Part shown: positions 56,324-63,668 of the stretch, piece after piece | Layout of the letters: every line of letters starts with the position of its first letter | How positions within the stretch are numbered: the stretch's first letter is position 1 | NCBI GenBank assembly: GCA_039809865.1 | Contig: JBDHVW010000005.1 | Location: 62,001-126,000 of the forward strand | Reading direction: 5' to 3' | DNA from: QWHO01 sp039809865 | GTDB lineage: Bacteria; Vulcanimicrobiota; Xenobia; Xenobiales; QWHO01 | DNA length: 64,000 nt | The notes under the pieces: model-generated | Told to the model about the DNA's origin: nothing | Seen by the model: the letters and a program-made list of their open reading frames with translations, nothing else | Database searches by the model: none | Program-made: the position numbers and the translations under genes

Positions 56324-57954
56324 GACCCGGCCTGGCCAGTGGCTGAACCTGGCTTCACCCTCCGCCCCTTCTCCCAGCGTTCGCAAGCCCGCGTCCAGAC
56401 CAGGTCGTAGGGTGCCCGCCCGCTGACCCTCAGCAGCCCCAGGTGGATCAGTCGATGGCAGGCACTGCACACCAGCACCAGGTTCCAGCTCTCGTCCGAC
56501 CCCCCGTGCGAGCGAAAAACCAGGTGGTGCACGTGCAGCTTGCCCCGGCCCGTGCAGCCCGGGGCCTGGCAGCAATGCCCGTCACGGCGCCGGACGCGAC
56601 CCTTGCGTCCGCCCCCTCGGAATGAACCATACTGCCGGGTGAACAACTCGAACATGCGCTTCAGGCTCGTGCCGGGCGCAGCGAAGAGGCTGTCCCCCGC
56701 CAGATCGATCCCCTCGTAGAGAAGCGGAACGAAATCCCTCGGCACCATCCAGCCGACCCGCGTCCGGATCTCTTCCGACACCTGGACGGGACCCAGCCGA
56801 TATTCGATGCCCGAACTGCCCGCTGCCAGAGCCCGAACCGCCAGCACCAACGAGCCATCGAGCGGTCGCTGGACCAGGGTCGGCAGCAGACCGGCCGTGC
56901 CCACGTCGGGCGGCCGCTCACCCGGGTTGGGAGCCCGCCACATCCAACAGCTGAACTCCTCGAAACGGAACGTGCTCTGCCACCTCACATGGCGCACCCA
57001 ACGTTGGAGCTCCGGCAGGCTCACGCTGGAGGCGAACTCCGTCCAGGTGTTGGAAACCCCGGCATCCAGCAACGGCAAAACCAGCAGCGCCCGCTCGGGC
57101 GACAGACGCCCCAAGGCGGGATACCGAGCGCACCCCCGCGCCAGAGCCATCCGCTTGTAGGCCGTGCTACGGCTGATCCCCAGCTCCTCGCGGGCAATTC
57201 GGCCCACGGCCGACCGCCTGCACCCCTGGCACACGAGCTCCACCAGCAGGTCCCCCTGGCGAAGAGCCACCCCCTTCCGCTCCTCCAACAGAGCGAGCGC
57301 CAGAGCTTGCAGCTCCACAGGGTCCTTCGGAAGGATAGGCGCGACCAGATCGACCGGGAACGCGCAACCCTCACCGGCCGACAGGGCGGGCCGGGGCGGC
57401 AGCAAGACTTCCTCGTAACCCACCCTCTCCTCGCCCGACAGGAACTCGGCCACGGCATACTCGAGCACCTCGGCCCGTGAGATCCTGGCCTCGAGATGAG
57501 CGCGGGCCGCCTCTCGCACCTCGCGCCAAGCCAGCACCTCGCTGCCGGTCAGCTCGAATGAGCAGTAGACCAGGTCCGGCTCGCTCTCCAGCTCCACCTC
57601 CAGGCTGCGCCGCAGCCCACGCACACCCAGTCGCTCAGCCTGAGCGATGCGCGCCGAAGCCTCGGCAGGAGAAGCCCGACGCAGGCAGGGCAGCAACAGC
57701 TCGACCTTGGCCGGGCAGAGGCGGCCCGCGGCGAAACTGGCCCGAAGGGCGGGGTGCGCGTCCAGCCCCGCAACCAGCTCGATGAAGCGGCGGGCGGTGC
57801 TGAAGCTGAGGTCCAGGACCTCCTCGAGATAGGCGTTCCAACGGCCATAGCCGAGCTGCTGAAAAGCCTGGCGGGACAACGCGGTCAGAACGTGGCCGAG
57901 CTGGTAGACGAGCGCCCAGTCGCGGCGGGCCAAACCCTGCAGATCTGAATCCAT
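56047..57954 (-). CDS. DUF222-like HNH endonuclease-domain protein
   Basis: 635 residues. About 1-130 and 150-300 are helical DUF222-type regions, with an H-T-H-like SAVGRIAREELGISRSTAYKRM near 267. The HNH/zinc domain is near 460-520: RRRDGHCCQAPGCTG, LHVHHLVFRSHGGSDESWNLVLVCSACHRLIH. The frame then runs about 90 residues through antisense of the exported-gene copy A; the natural stop was probably lost at the junction near 56320. A hairpin with the ribosome-binding region inside lies before the ATG. Part of the gene is duplicated at 58079. DNA endonuclease activity is inferred from the HNH motif. Confidence 0.8.
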   Translation of the reverse strand: MDSDLQGLARRDWALVYQLGHVLTALSRQAFQQLGYGRWNAYLEEVLDLSFSTARRFIELVAGLDAHPALRASFAAGRLCPAKVELLLPCLRRASPAEASARIAQAERLGVRGLRRSLEVELESEPDLVYCSFELTGSEVLAWREVREAARAHLEARISRAEVLEYAVAEFLSGEERVGYEEVLLPPRPALSAGEGCAFPVDLVAPILPKDPVELQALALALLEERKGVALRQGDLLVELVCQGCRRSAVGRIAREELGISRSTAYKRMALARGCARYPALGRLSPERALLVLPLLDAGVSNTWTEFASSVSLPELQRWVRHVRWQSTFRFEEFSCWMWRAPNPGERPPDVGTAGLLPTLVQRPLDGSLVLAVRALAAGSSGIEYRLGPVQVSEEIRTRVGWMVPRDFVPLLYEGIDLAGDSLFAAPGTSLKRMFELFTRQYGSFRGGGRKGRVRRRDGHCCQAPGCTGRGKLHVHHLVFRSHGGSDESWNLVLVCSACHRLIHLGLLRVSGRAPYDLVWTRACERWEKGRRVKPGSATGQAGSQGDASWGTWRSSQAGSEVDRFPSVSGTSGTASWRSPGEAKQEIKLEVVTPITSSFCSSRVISTFESPTVGREARLEHPITGMNPKRINFDS

Positions 57955-57956
57955 GA

Positions 57957-57987
57957 AGACAGCTCCCTCTAAGGAAGTCAGCTGTCT
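57957..57987 (-). promoter_or_regulatory. Stem-loop upstream of the HNH start
   Basis: AGACAGCT and AGCTGTCT (8 bp) flank a 15-base loop holding GAGGG two bases before the ATG arm; translation could be limited by the hairpin. Confidence 0.4.
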
Positions 57988-58059
57988 CCGGAAACCGGCT
58001 CAAATCAACTCAACCAGCTATGGAGTAATTTTCAACGCCCGGCGGGCGCTACCTCCCAG

Positions 58060-58084
58060 TAAAGCCGCAGCCCCCGTGGCACCA
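58060..58084 (-). repeat. Copy of the opuB-like 3' end
   Basis: 23 of 25 bases match the last codons of the permease gene (59400-59424). It sits directly against the HNH fragment and marks a recombination joint. Confidence 0.5.
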
Positions 58085-58366
58085 ACGAGCCATCGAGCGG
58101 TCGCTGGCTCGGCAGCAGGCCGGCCGTGCCCACGTCGGGCGGCCGCTCACCCGGGTTGGGAGCCCGCCACATCCAGCAGCTGAACTCCTCGAAACGGAAA
58201 GTGCTCTGCCACCTCACGTGGCGCACCCAACGTTGGAGTTCCGGCAGGCTCACGCTGGAGGCGAACTCCGTCCAGGTGTTGGAAGCACCGGCATCCAGCA
58301 ACGGCAAAACCAGCAGTGCCCGCTCGGGCGACAGACGCCCCAAGGCGGGATACCGAGCGCAGCCCC
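58079..58366 (-). pseudogene. Internal fragment of an HNH (DUF222-like) gene
   Basis: Closely similar to part of 56845-57146 of the neighbouring HNH gene, with a handful of substitutions and a 6-base deletion. It lacks both ends and the HNH motif. It joins the ATPase remnant within a GCGC microhomology at about 58366. Confidence 0.85.
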
Positions 58367-58369
58367 GCG

Positions 58370-58492
58370 CTCGCCGAGTTGGAGCGACTCGCCTCGCGTC
58401 TCCCGGGCGCCTCGACCCGCAAAGTTCACCTGGCGACCTGGACTCGCACCGGCGAGCTCAGCCCCGATTGGGTGCTGGACCGCCTGAGGTGA
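58370..58492 (+). pseudogene. 3' remnant of a second archaeal-type ATPase gene
   Basis: Encodes 40 residues (start LAELERLASRLPGASTRKVH, end WVLDRLR, stop TGA) matching the last 40 residues of the ATPase at 54523 (LAELEQVASRIPGASKRRIH ... WVMERLI). No start is present. Confidence 0.85.
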
Positions 58493-58495
58493 CAG

Positions 58496-58511
58496 GATTG
58501 GTCGACCAATC
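58496..58511 (+). promoter_or_regulatory. Palindrome between the ATPase remnant and the exported gene (copy B)
   Basis: GATTGGTCGACCAATC is a perfect 16-base palindrome at the position of the copy A hairpin (55873), preceded by GACAG and followed by GATTCGTCAGGAGG. Same structure, different sequence. Confidence 0.5.
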
Positions 58512-58552
58512 GCAGGAATAACGCGCCACCGATTCGTCAGGAGGGGCTCAAA

Positions 58553-59278
58553 GTGGCACGCAGATTCTTGTTGGTCGTTCTGGTTGCGCTTTTAGTGCAT
58601 CCTGGAGTTTCGGCCGAGGAAGTCAAGCTTCACGTGCGGCTTCTAGCCCTGACCGAGGGTGGCATGAAGCGATTGGGGAGGCCGTCTCACGCTCAGCCGT
58701 GTTTTGTGCTCCCCCCGGCGGCAACCAGGCGGGAAATTCTTGACTTCAACCACTACTCTTCGCCAACTCCCTATGAAGGGGCGCCAAAGTTTTCTCCCCA
58801 TTTTTATTCCTCAAGCCGGAGCTCCTATGTAATTGAATCTACGGTGGATTTCTTGTTGATGACGGGAGATGCGCGGAGAATCGTCGATTGCCTTTGTGCA
58901 GTGGAGTCTGGTTCGCGAGTCCGTTACTGGTTTCAGGATCTTATTCGAGCCACGACGAACTCGGGCAAGGAGGTGCCTGCGCGCGTAGGAAAATGCTATG
59001 GCTTCGAGCCACAGCTAAAGCCGGATGGCTATTGCATCGTCGACTTTCAAGTCGAAAACAGCCACGTGGAGGCCCCCTACATCGTCGAGCAGTTCCTTCG
59101 AACGACTCTGCGTGTCAAACTCGGTGATACCATTGTCGGTAGCCTCGAGGAGAGCGAATTCGTGCTCGCCTACGCCCGCTCTCATTCGGACAATTCACTC
59201 TATGTCCCTGAAGAGGGAGAAGCACTGGTTTTGCTCGTCACAGTAGGCACAGCTCCAGAAACAACGGTCGTTCCCTAG
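58553..59278 (+). CDS. Exported short secretin-like domain protein
   Basis: 241 residues from a GTG preceded by AGGAGG. Signal peptide 1-21 (LLVVLVALLVHPGVSAE). VKLHVRLLALTEGGMKRLG near 24 resembles the VEAxIxEVxExxLRxLG secretin motif. Later KEVPARVGKCYGFEPQLKPDG, VDFQVENSHVE, and TTLRVKLGDTIVGSLEESE resemble the secretin-core end, where the usual GG is lost. It lacks N0/N1 domains and is less than half the usual length. Lower G+C than neighbours suggests transfer. The similarity is by eye; a stand-alone pilotin-like or unrelated fold is possible. Confidence 0.55.
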   Translation: MARRFLLVVLVALLVHPGVSAEEVKLHVRLLALTEGGMKRLGRPSHAQPCFVLPPAATRREILDFNHYSSPTPYEGAPKFSPHFYSSSRSSYVIESTVDFLLMTGDARRIVDCLCAVESGSRVRYWFQDLIRATTNSGKEVPARVGKCYGFEPQLKPDGYCIVDFQVENSHVEAPYIVEQFLRTTLRVKLGDTIVGSLEESEFVLAYARSHSDNSLYVPEEGEALVLLVTVGTAPETTVVP

Positions 59279-59303
59279 AGGAAGCGCGTTGATTCTGATT
59301 GTT

Positions 59304-59330
59304 GAGCCTATTGTTTTCGTACATAGGCTC
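59304..59330. terminator. Stem-loop between convergent genes
   Basis: GAGCCTAT (59304-59311) pairs with ATAGGCTC (59323-59330), loop 11 bases, between the secretin-like gene and the opuB-like gene. Likely bidirectional terminator with weak T runs. Confidence 0.55.
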
Positions 59331-59398
59331 GAGTTTCCGTTCCTGAACTTTGTGCCCAGCTGCGGAGGCTGAACGACCTGGCGCTGGACCAAAGATGG

Positions 59399-60883
59399 CT
59401 AAAGCCGCAATCCCCGTGGCACCACGAAGCGCTCCAGCACGTCGAAGGCCCCCTGCACCACCAGCGCCAGCACGGCGGCCGGGATCGCTCCCTGCAGGAT
59501 CTGCGAGGTGTCGATCAGGGCGATGCCCTGGAGAATCGGCTGGCCCAGGCCGCCCGCGCCCACGAGGGCCGCCAAGGTCGCCGTGCCCACGTTGATCACG
59601 GCGCTCGTCTTGATGCCGGCCAGGATTGAAGGCGAGGCCATCGGCAGACGCACCTGCACGAGCTGGGCGAAGCGCGTCAGGCCGATCGCCTCGGCGGCCT
59701 CGGCCAGGTTGCCGGGAATCGTCGTCAGACCCGTATAGGTGTTGCGCACGATGGGGAGCAGGCTGTAGACGAACAACGCGGCCAGCGCGCTCCAGGCGCC
59801 CACGCCCAGCAGCGGCACCAGAAAAGCCAGCAGTGCCAGCGAGGGGATGGTCTGCAGCAGACCCGTCCCGGTCAGGGTGACCGAAGCCAGGAAACGCGAG
59901 CGCGAGGCCAGCACGCCCAGGGGGATGCCCACCAGGATCGCCACCAGCAGGCTGGCGCCGACCAGGTAGAGGTGCTGCAGCGTGTTGGCGCCGATCTCGG
60001 CCCAGTTCCAACCCCGCGCCTGGCGAGTCGGCGCCGACACCGTCTCGCCCAGGCACTCGCGCAGCAAGATCTCGGCCGACTGCTGCGAGGTCATGTTGTC
60101 CAGTACGACCCGCGCGTTGGCGGCGATCATCCGCTCCTCGGTCACCTGGCCGACCAGGCGCATCATCGCGCCCCAGGCCTGCGGGGCCCGCTTGGGCAGG
60201 TCGGCCCGATAGAGCAGCACGGCGTCATAGCGGGGAAAGAAGTTCTTGTCGTCCTGCAGGACATACAGACCCAGGCGCTTGATCTGCGCGTCGGTGGTGT
60301 AGACGTCCACCGCGTCCACCTTGCCGGCCGTCAAGGCCTGATAGCCCAGCTCGTGCTGCATCTGCTTGAGGGTGTCGGGCTTCAGCGCATAGGTGCGCGC
60401 CAGCGGAGCCCAGCCGTCCTTGCGGCCCACGAACTCGGGCGTCAAGCCCAGCACCAGCTCGGGGTGCCGGGCCAGGTCGCTCAGCGTGCCAATCCCCATG
60501 TCGTGCACCTGAGAGCGCACCGCGATACCGTACGAGTCGTTGAAGCCCAGCGGATAGCTCATCCCGATGTCGTCCCGGGCCAGCGCATCCAGCATGTCCC
60601 CCGTGGTCGCCTTGGGGCGGTCCTTGAGGAAAACTTCGGAGATGGTGCCGGTATACTCGGGGTAGACGTCGATCTTGCCCTGACGCAACGCCTCATAGGT
60701 GATCTGGGTCGCGCCCAGGTTGGACTTGTGCACCACCTCCGCCCCGGTCTGCTGGGCCAGCAACGTGAGGGCATCGCCCAGGATCCAGGACTCGGGGAAC
60801 GCCTTGGAGCCCACCACGATCTTGACCGGAGGGTCGGCCGACACCGGCAACACCAGCAGCAAGAACAGAAGCAGCAGAATCAC
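59399..60883 (-). CDS. Fused substrate-binding protein and permease of a glycine-betaine-type ABC transporter
   Basis: 494 residues. Signal/membrane start 1-16, then OpuAC-type binding domain (about 18-275: VVGSKAFPESWILGD, YPEYTGTISEVFLKDRP, GFNDSYGIAVRSQ), then a permease (about 290-490) with helices and the inner-membrane loop PTYxxG replaced by NTYTGLTTIPGNLAEAAEAIGL. The fusion of binding protein and permease is known for OpuB/OpuC relatives. Likely imports choline, betaine or similar osmolytes. Overlaps the ATPase by 4 bases. Confidence 0.88.
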   Translation of the reverse strand: MILLLLFLLLVLPVSADPPVKIVVGSKAFPESWILGDALTLLAQQTGAEVVHKSNLGATQITYEALRQGKIDVYPEYTGTISEVFLKDRPKATTGDMLDALARDDIGMSYPLGFNDSYGIAVRSQVHDMGIGTLSDLARHPELVLGLTPEFVGRKDGWAPLARTYALKPDTLKQMQHELGYQALTAGKVDAVDVYTTDAQIKRLGLYVLQDDKNFFPRYDAVLLYRADLPKRAPQAWGAMMRLVGQVTEERMIAANARVVLDNMTSQQSAEILLRECLGETVSAPTRQARGWNWAEIGANTLQHLYLVGASLLVAILVGIPLGVLASRSRFLASVTLTGTGLLQTIPSLALLAFLVPLLGVGAWSALAALFVYSLLPIVRNTYTGLTTIPGNLAEAAEAIGLTRFAQLVQVRLPMASPSILAGIKTSAVINVGTATLAALVGAGGLGQPILQGIALIDTSQILQGAIPAAVLALVVQGAFDVLERFVVPRGLRL

Positions 60884-61605
60884 AACACGCGCTGCGCTTT
60901 CAAGAAGTCGGTCACGAACGGCCCCGCCGGCTGGTCGCGCAGCTCCTCCAGCGGACCCTTCTGAACGATGGCGCCGTCGCGCATCAGCACGATCTCATCC
61001 CCCAGAAAAGCCGCCTCGCCCATGTCGTGGGTGACCATCAGCACGGTCTTGCGCAGCTCCTGGAAAATCTGCTTGAGGTCTTGCTGCAGGTGCGTGCGCA
61101 CGATGGGATCGAGCGCGCCCATCGGCTCGTCCATCAAGATGACGCCCGGGTCGAGCATCAGGGAGCGCATGATGCCCACCCGCTGGCGCTGGCCGCCGCT
61201 GAGCTGGGCGGGGTAACGCTTCAAGAGCTCGGTGGGCAGTTGCACGAGCCGGGCCAGGTGCGCCAGCCGCTCCTCCACGCGGGGACGCTCCCAGCGCAAC
61301 TGCCGGGCCATCAGGGTCACGTTCTGAGCCACCGTCATATGGGGAAAGAGGCCCCCGTCCTGGATGACGTAGCCCATTCTCAGGCGAAGGGAGCGCGCCG
61401 TCTCGGGCGTCATGGCAGTCCCCTCGATCTTGATCGCGCCCTGATCGGGCCGGATCAGGCCGACCACCAGACGCAACAAGGTGCTCTTTCCGCATCCGCT
61501 GGGACCGATCAGGGCCACGCTGCGCTCGGCCGGAACCTGCAGGGTGATGGGGTGCAAAGCCGCCCGTCCCTGATAGGACTTGGTCGCCCCCTCGATCGAG
61601 ATCAC
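60880..61605 (-). CDS. ATPase of the glycine-betaine-type ABC transporter
   Basis: 241 residues. Walker A GPSGCGKST near 35, signature LSGGQRQRVGIMRSLM near 134, Walker B VILMDEPMGALDP near 155 and H-loop THDMGEA. It lacks the CBS pair seen in some OpuA ATPases. First gene of the transporter operon (ATGA overlap with the fused permease). It diverges from the [2Fe-2S] gene. Confidence 0.92.
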   Translation of the reverse strand: MISIEGATKSYQGRAALHPITLQVPAERSVALIGPSGCGKSTLLRLVVGLIRPDQGAIKIEGTAMTPETARSLRLRMGYVIQDGGLFPHMTVAQNVTLMARQLRWERPRVEERLAHLARLVQLPTELLKRYPAQLSGGQRQRVGIMRSLMLDPGVILMDEPMGALDPIVRTHLQQDLKQIFQELRKTVLMVTHDMGEAAFLGDEIVLMRDGAIVQKGPLEELRDQPAGPFVTDFLKAQRVL

Positions 61606-61653
61606 CGGATCGCGGTTCGCCTCTCGACAGAAGTCGACCTTTGTGGTAGGAAG

Positions 61654-61667
61654 TTAGGTGAACCTAA
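61654..61667 (+). promoter_or_regulatory. DtxR/MntR-type operator candidate
   Basis: TTAGGT-GA-ACCTAA is a perfect 14-base palindrome whose half-site TTAGGT is that of the DtxR/IdeR family. CTAACCTAC at 61681-61689 repeats a half-site. It sits 33 bases before the ATG of the [2Fe-2S] protein. Confidence 0.55.
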
Positions 61668-61700
61668 AGAGAAGAGAAGTCTAACCTACAACCGTCATCC

Positions 61701-62210
61701 ATGTCTGAACACGTCCTAGAAGGAAGATTCCTCGGCTTCATTCCAAGCCTAACCGAGGACAGCCCGACCAGCTTCTGGTTTCAAACCCTCTCCGTCGTAG
61801 AGAAAATCCAACTCCCCTCCGGCGCCAACACCCTGGACCTGCAGAAAGGCCAGCGCGCCCGAATCTGGGTCGAGACCGCCGACAGCCGCCTGACGGCCCG
61901 CATGATCGTCCCCCTGGAAATGAAGAATGTGGCCACGATCGAGCCCGGTCGGATCGGCAAGATCCAGATCTGCATGCACAAGAACTGCTGTCAGGGCGGC
62001 GCCCGCGAGCTGAAGTGCTCGCTGGAGCGCGCCCTGAAAGAGCACGGCGGTAACATCGTGATCGAGCCCGTGGGCTGCATGGACCACTGCAAGAAGGGTC
62101 CCAACGTCCGCATCTTGCCCGTGAACCGCGTCTACCACCGCATGACCCCTATCGGGATGATCGCGCTCTTGCACCGCTACTTCCCGAAGAAGACCACGCT
62201 TACAGCTTAG
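61701..62210 (+). CDS. Thioredoxin-like [2Fe-2S] ferredoxin-domain protein
   Basis: 169 residues. 1-85 is a beta-rich N-terminal domain of unknown type. About 88-165 is the thioredoxin-fold [2Fe-2S] domain: CMHKNCC gives Cys91 and Cys96/97, KC Cys106, and GCMDHC Cys126 and Cys130. Family relatives are 24-kDa complex I-like and small [2Fe-2S] ferredoxins. The operator upstream suggests iron or manganese control. Its 3' end overlaps the convergent frameshifted gene. Confidence 0.85.
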   Translation: MSEHVLEGRFLGFIPSLTEDSPTSFWFQTLSVVEKIQLPSGANTLDLQKGQRARIWVETADSRLTARMIVPLEMKNVATIEPGRIGKIQICMHKNCCQGGARELKCSLERALKEHGGNIVIEPVGCMDHCKKGPNVRILPVNRVYHRMTPIGMIALLHRYFPKKTTLTA

Positions 62211-62483
62211 CGGTCTCCGCCGGAGGCGAAGGGTCTTTGGCCGGCGGCTCGTCGGCGGACGTGGACCATTTCTGGTCCACTTGCGCCGTCGTGGCTTCCG
62301 GGGCGTAGCCGTCGCGGTACCGGGACGGGTCGTTGGCATTGTCCGATAGCGGCTCCCCGAACCAGATCTGCGGAGCGTCCACCGTGTGAGGCTGCTGCCC
62401 TCCACAGGGGGGGCGGCCTGGGCCATCGGGGAGAGCAGAGCTCCCAGCAGCATGACTTGCAAAGCGCATTTCTTGAACATCAT
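62200..62483 (-). pseudogene. Exported hypothetical protein split by a frameshift at a 7-C run
   Basis: ATG at 62483 (AAAGGTGG upstream) opens a signal peptide (MFKKCALQVMLLGALLSPMA) that ends in the CCCCCCC run 62413-62407. The mature part continues in another frame (HTVDAPQIWFGEPLSDN ... PAETAKL, stop 62202). One extra C would join both halves into about 95 residues. Either a true frameshift, phase variation by slippage, or a base-calling error in a homopolymer. Pro/Glu/Asp-rich tail; family unknown. Confidence 0.7.
62407..62413 (-). repeat. Homopolymer of seven C (minus strand) in the frameshifted gene
   Basis: Seven consecutive G on the plus strand at the joint between the signal peptide and mature sequence; eight would restore the frame. 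Confidence 0.8.
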
Positions 62484-62565
62484 TGCCACCTTTCTGATGC
62501 TCAGACCCTACCGCAAGGCGCACCTCGGGACCGTATGGCGCTTGACACTCAGAGTGTGCTGTCGA

Positions 62566-63012
62566 TCACACGGTGGCTTTCTTGAGAATCTTGCGCAGCT
62601 CCGGCCAGCTCTTGCCGTCCAGCAGGAAGTTGCGCTCGTTGCCGTCCGACTTGACGACGAGGACGCGCAGCGTCTCGCTCTTGCCGATGCGCACCAGGGC
62701 GAAATCGACAGAGGTGGCGCCTGATTTCAACGTCGAGACCAGGTGGACCGAGTCAGGCTTGAGCTGCGTGCGATCCTTGAGCAGCTCCTCGCAATGAGCT
62801 TGAAAGTCGTGGACCTGACCGGCCTCCATGATGAAGTTGACCTCGCCCGGCTTGCTGAGCTCGCGCACTTTGATGACGATCGCCTGCTTGCCCTCCGCGG
62901 CGGCGCTCCAAACTTCCAGGGAGCCTGAGAGCACGCTGACGGTGCCCAACAGGTTGTAGGTCTGGGCCAGCACTGTGGCGACGAGGAGCATCCAGAGGGC
63001 GAGAATTCTCAT
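62566..63012 (-). CDS. Exported hypothetical protein
   Basis: 148 residues. Signal peptide 1-17 (ALWMLLVATVLAQ), then a beta-rich domain with VWSAAAEGKQAIVIKVRELSKPGEVNFIMEAG near 35, HCEELLKDRTQLKPDS and a basic tail ending ILKKATV. Its start overlaps the upstream gene's stop by 4 bases (ATGA), so the pair form an envelope operon. No family recognised. Confidence 0.65.
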   Translation of the reverse strand: MRILALWMLLVATVLAQTYNLLGTVSVLSGSLEVWSAAAEGKQAIVIKVRELSKPGEVNFIMEAGQVHDFQAHCEELLKDRTQLKPDSVHLVSTLKSGATSVDFALVRIGKSETLRVLVVKSDGNERNFLLDGKSWPELRKILKKATV

Positions 63013-63668
63013 TGCATGTTGTCCCTTAGGTAGTTTTCGGGGGTCTTGAGCTCGAGCTGAGGCACGCGCACGACCTTCAGGAGTGGCTTGCCGCCCGTGT
63101 AGGAAGCGGGGAGCGGCTCGTCGGGCCCGAGCACGGTGGCCTCGCCGAAGGTGAAGATCCGGTGCTCCTGGAGATTGGCCAGCACCTTGAACTGGGGCCC
63201 GTTGGCGCTGCGCCTGCCGTCCGCGCCGTAGGCCCAGGAGTAATCCACCACGACCGCGCTGGACTTGCCCTGGGTGTTGTAGATGACCCAGGCGGGGGTC
63301 ACATCCGGCAGGCGGATGGACTCGAGCGTACCGCCGCCAGCCAGAAGGTCCATGCTCTCCCCGCTGACGTGATAGACCTGAAAAGTGCCCGACTTGCCGG
63401 GATTGACGCGCAGGCGCTCCAGGTTGACCTGCACCGTGAGCGGCTGGGGGCCGTCGTTGAGGGCGAAGATGTTGGCCACCAGCTGCCGCTGCGAGAGCAG
63501 GTAGAACAGCGTCATCGCCAGCCCGATGGTGACCAGGGGCACGATCAGGTCGGAGAGACCGGTCTTCTTCCTCTTGCGCGTGAACTCGCGCAACGCCGGG
63601 GTCGGCGCCGTGGAAGGCGGCCGCAGAGGGGGCGGAGGCGGCGGCGGCTGAGCCGGGGCGTCGTCCAC
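63009..63668 (-). CDS. Membrane-anchored hypothetical protein
   Basis: 219 residues from the GTG at 63668, sharing one base with the fabI stop. Pro-rich cytoplasmic start (1-35), one membrane helix (about 44-62) and a periplasmic beta domain with FALNDGPQPLTVQVNLERLRVNPGKSGTF. The last residues (YLRDNMQ) overlap the next gene. It may scaffold the following exported protein. No family recognised. Confidence 0.6.
   Translation of the reverse strand: MDDAPAQPPPPPPPLRPPSTAPTPALREFTRKRKKTGLSDLIVPLVTIGLAMTLFYLLSQRQLVANIFALNDGPQPLTVQVNLERLRVNPGKSGTFQVYHVSGESMDLLAGGGTLESIRLPDVTPAWVIYNTQGKSSAVVVDYSWAYGADGRRSANGPQFKVLANLQEHRIFTFGEATVLGPDEPLPASYTGGKPLLKVVRVPQLELKTPENYLRDNMQ

Larger units (their letters stand above)
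55743..59278. other. Duplicated and rearranged island
   Basis: Two ATPase-3'-end + hairpin + exported-gene units (55743-56320 and 58370-59278) bracket an HNH gene and a scrap of a second HNH copy. Base composition shifts between blocks. No terminal repeats or transposase were seen. Confidence 0.6.
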
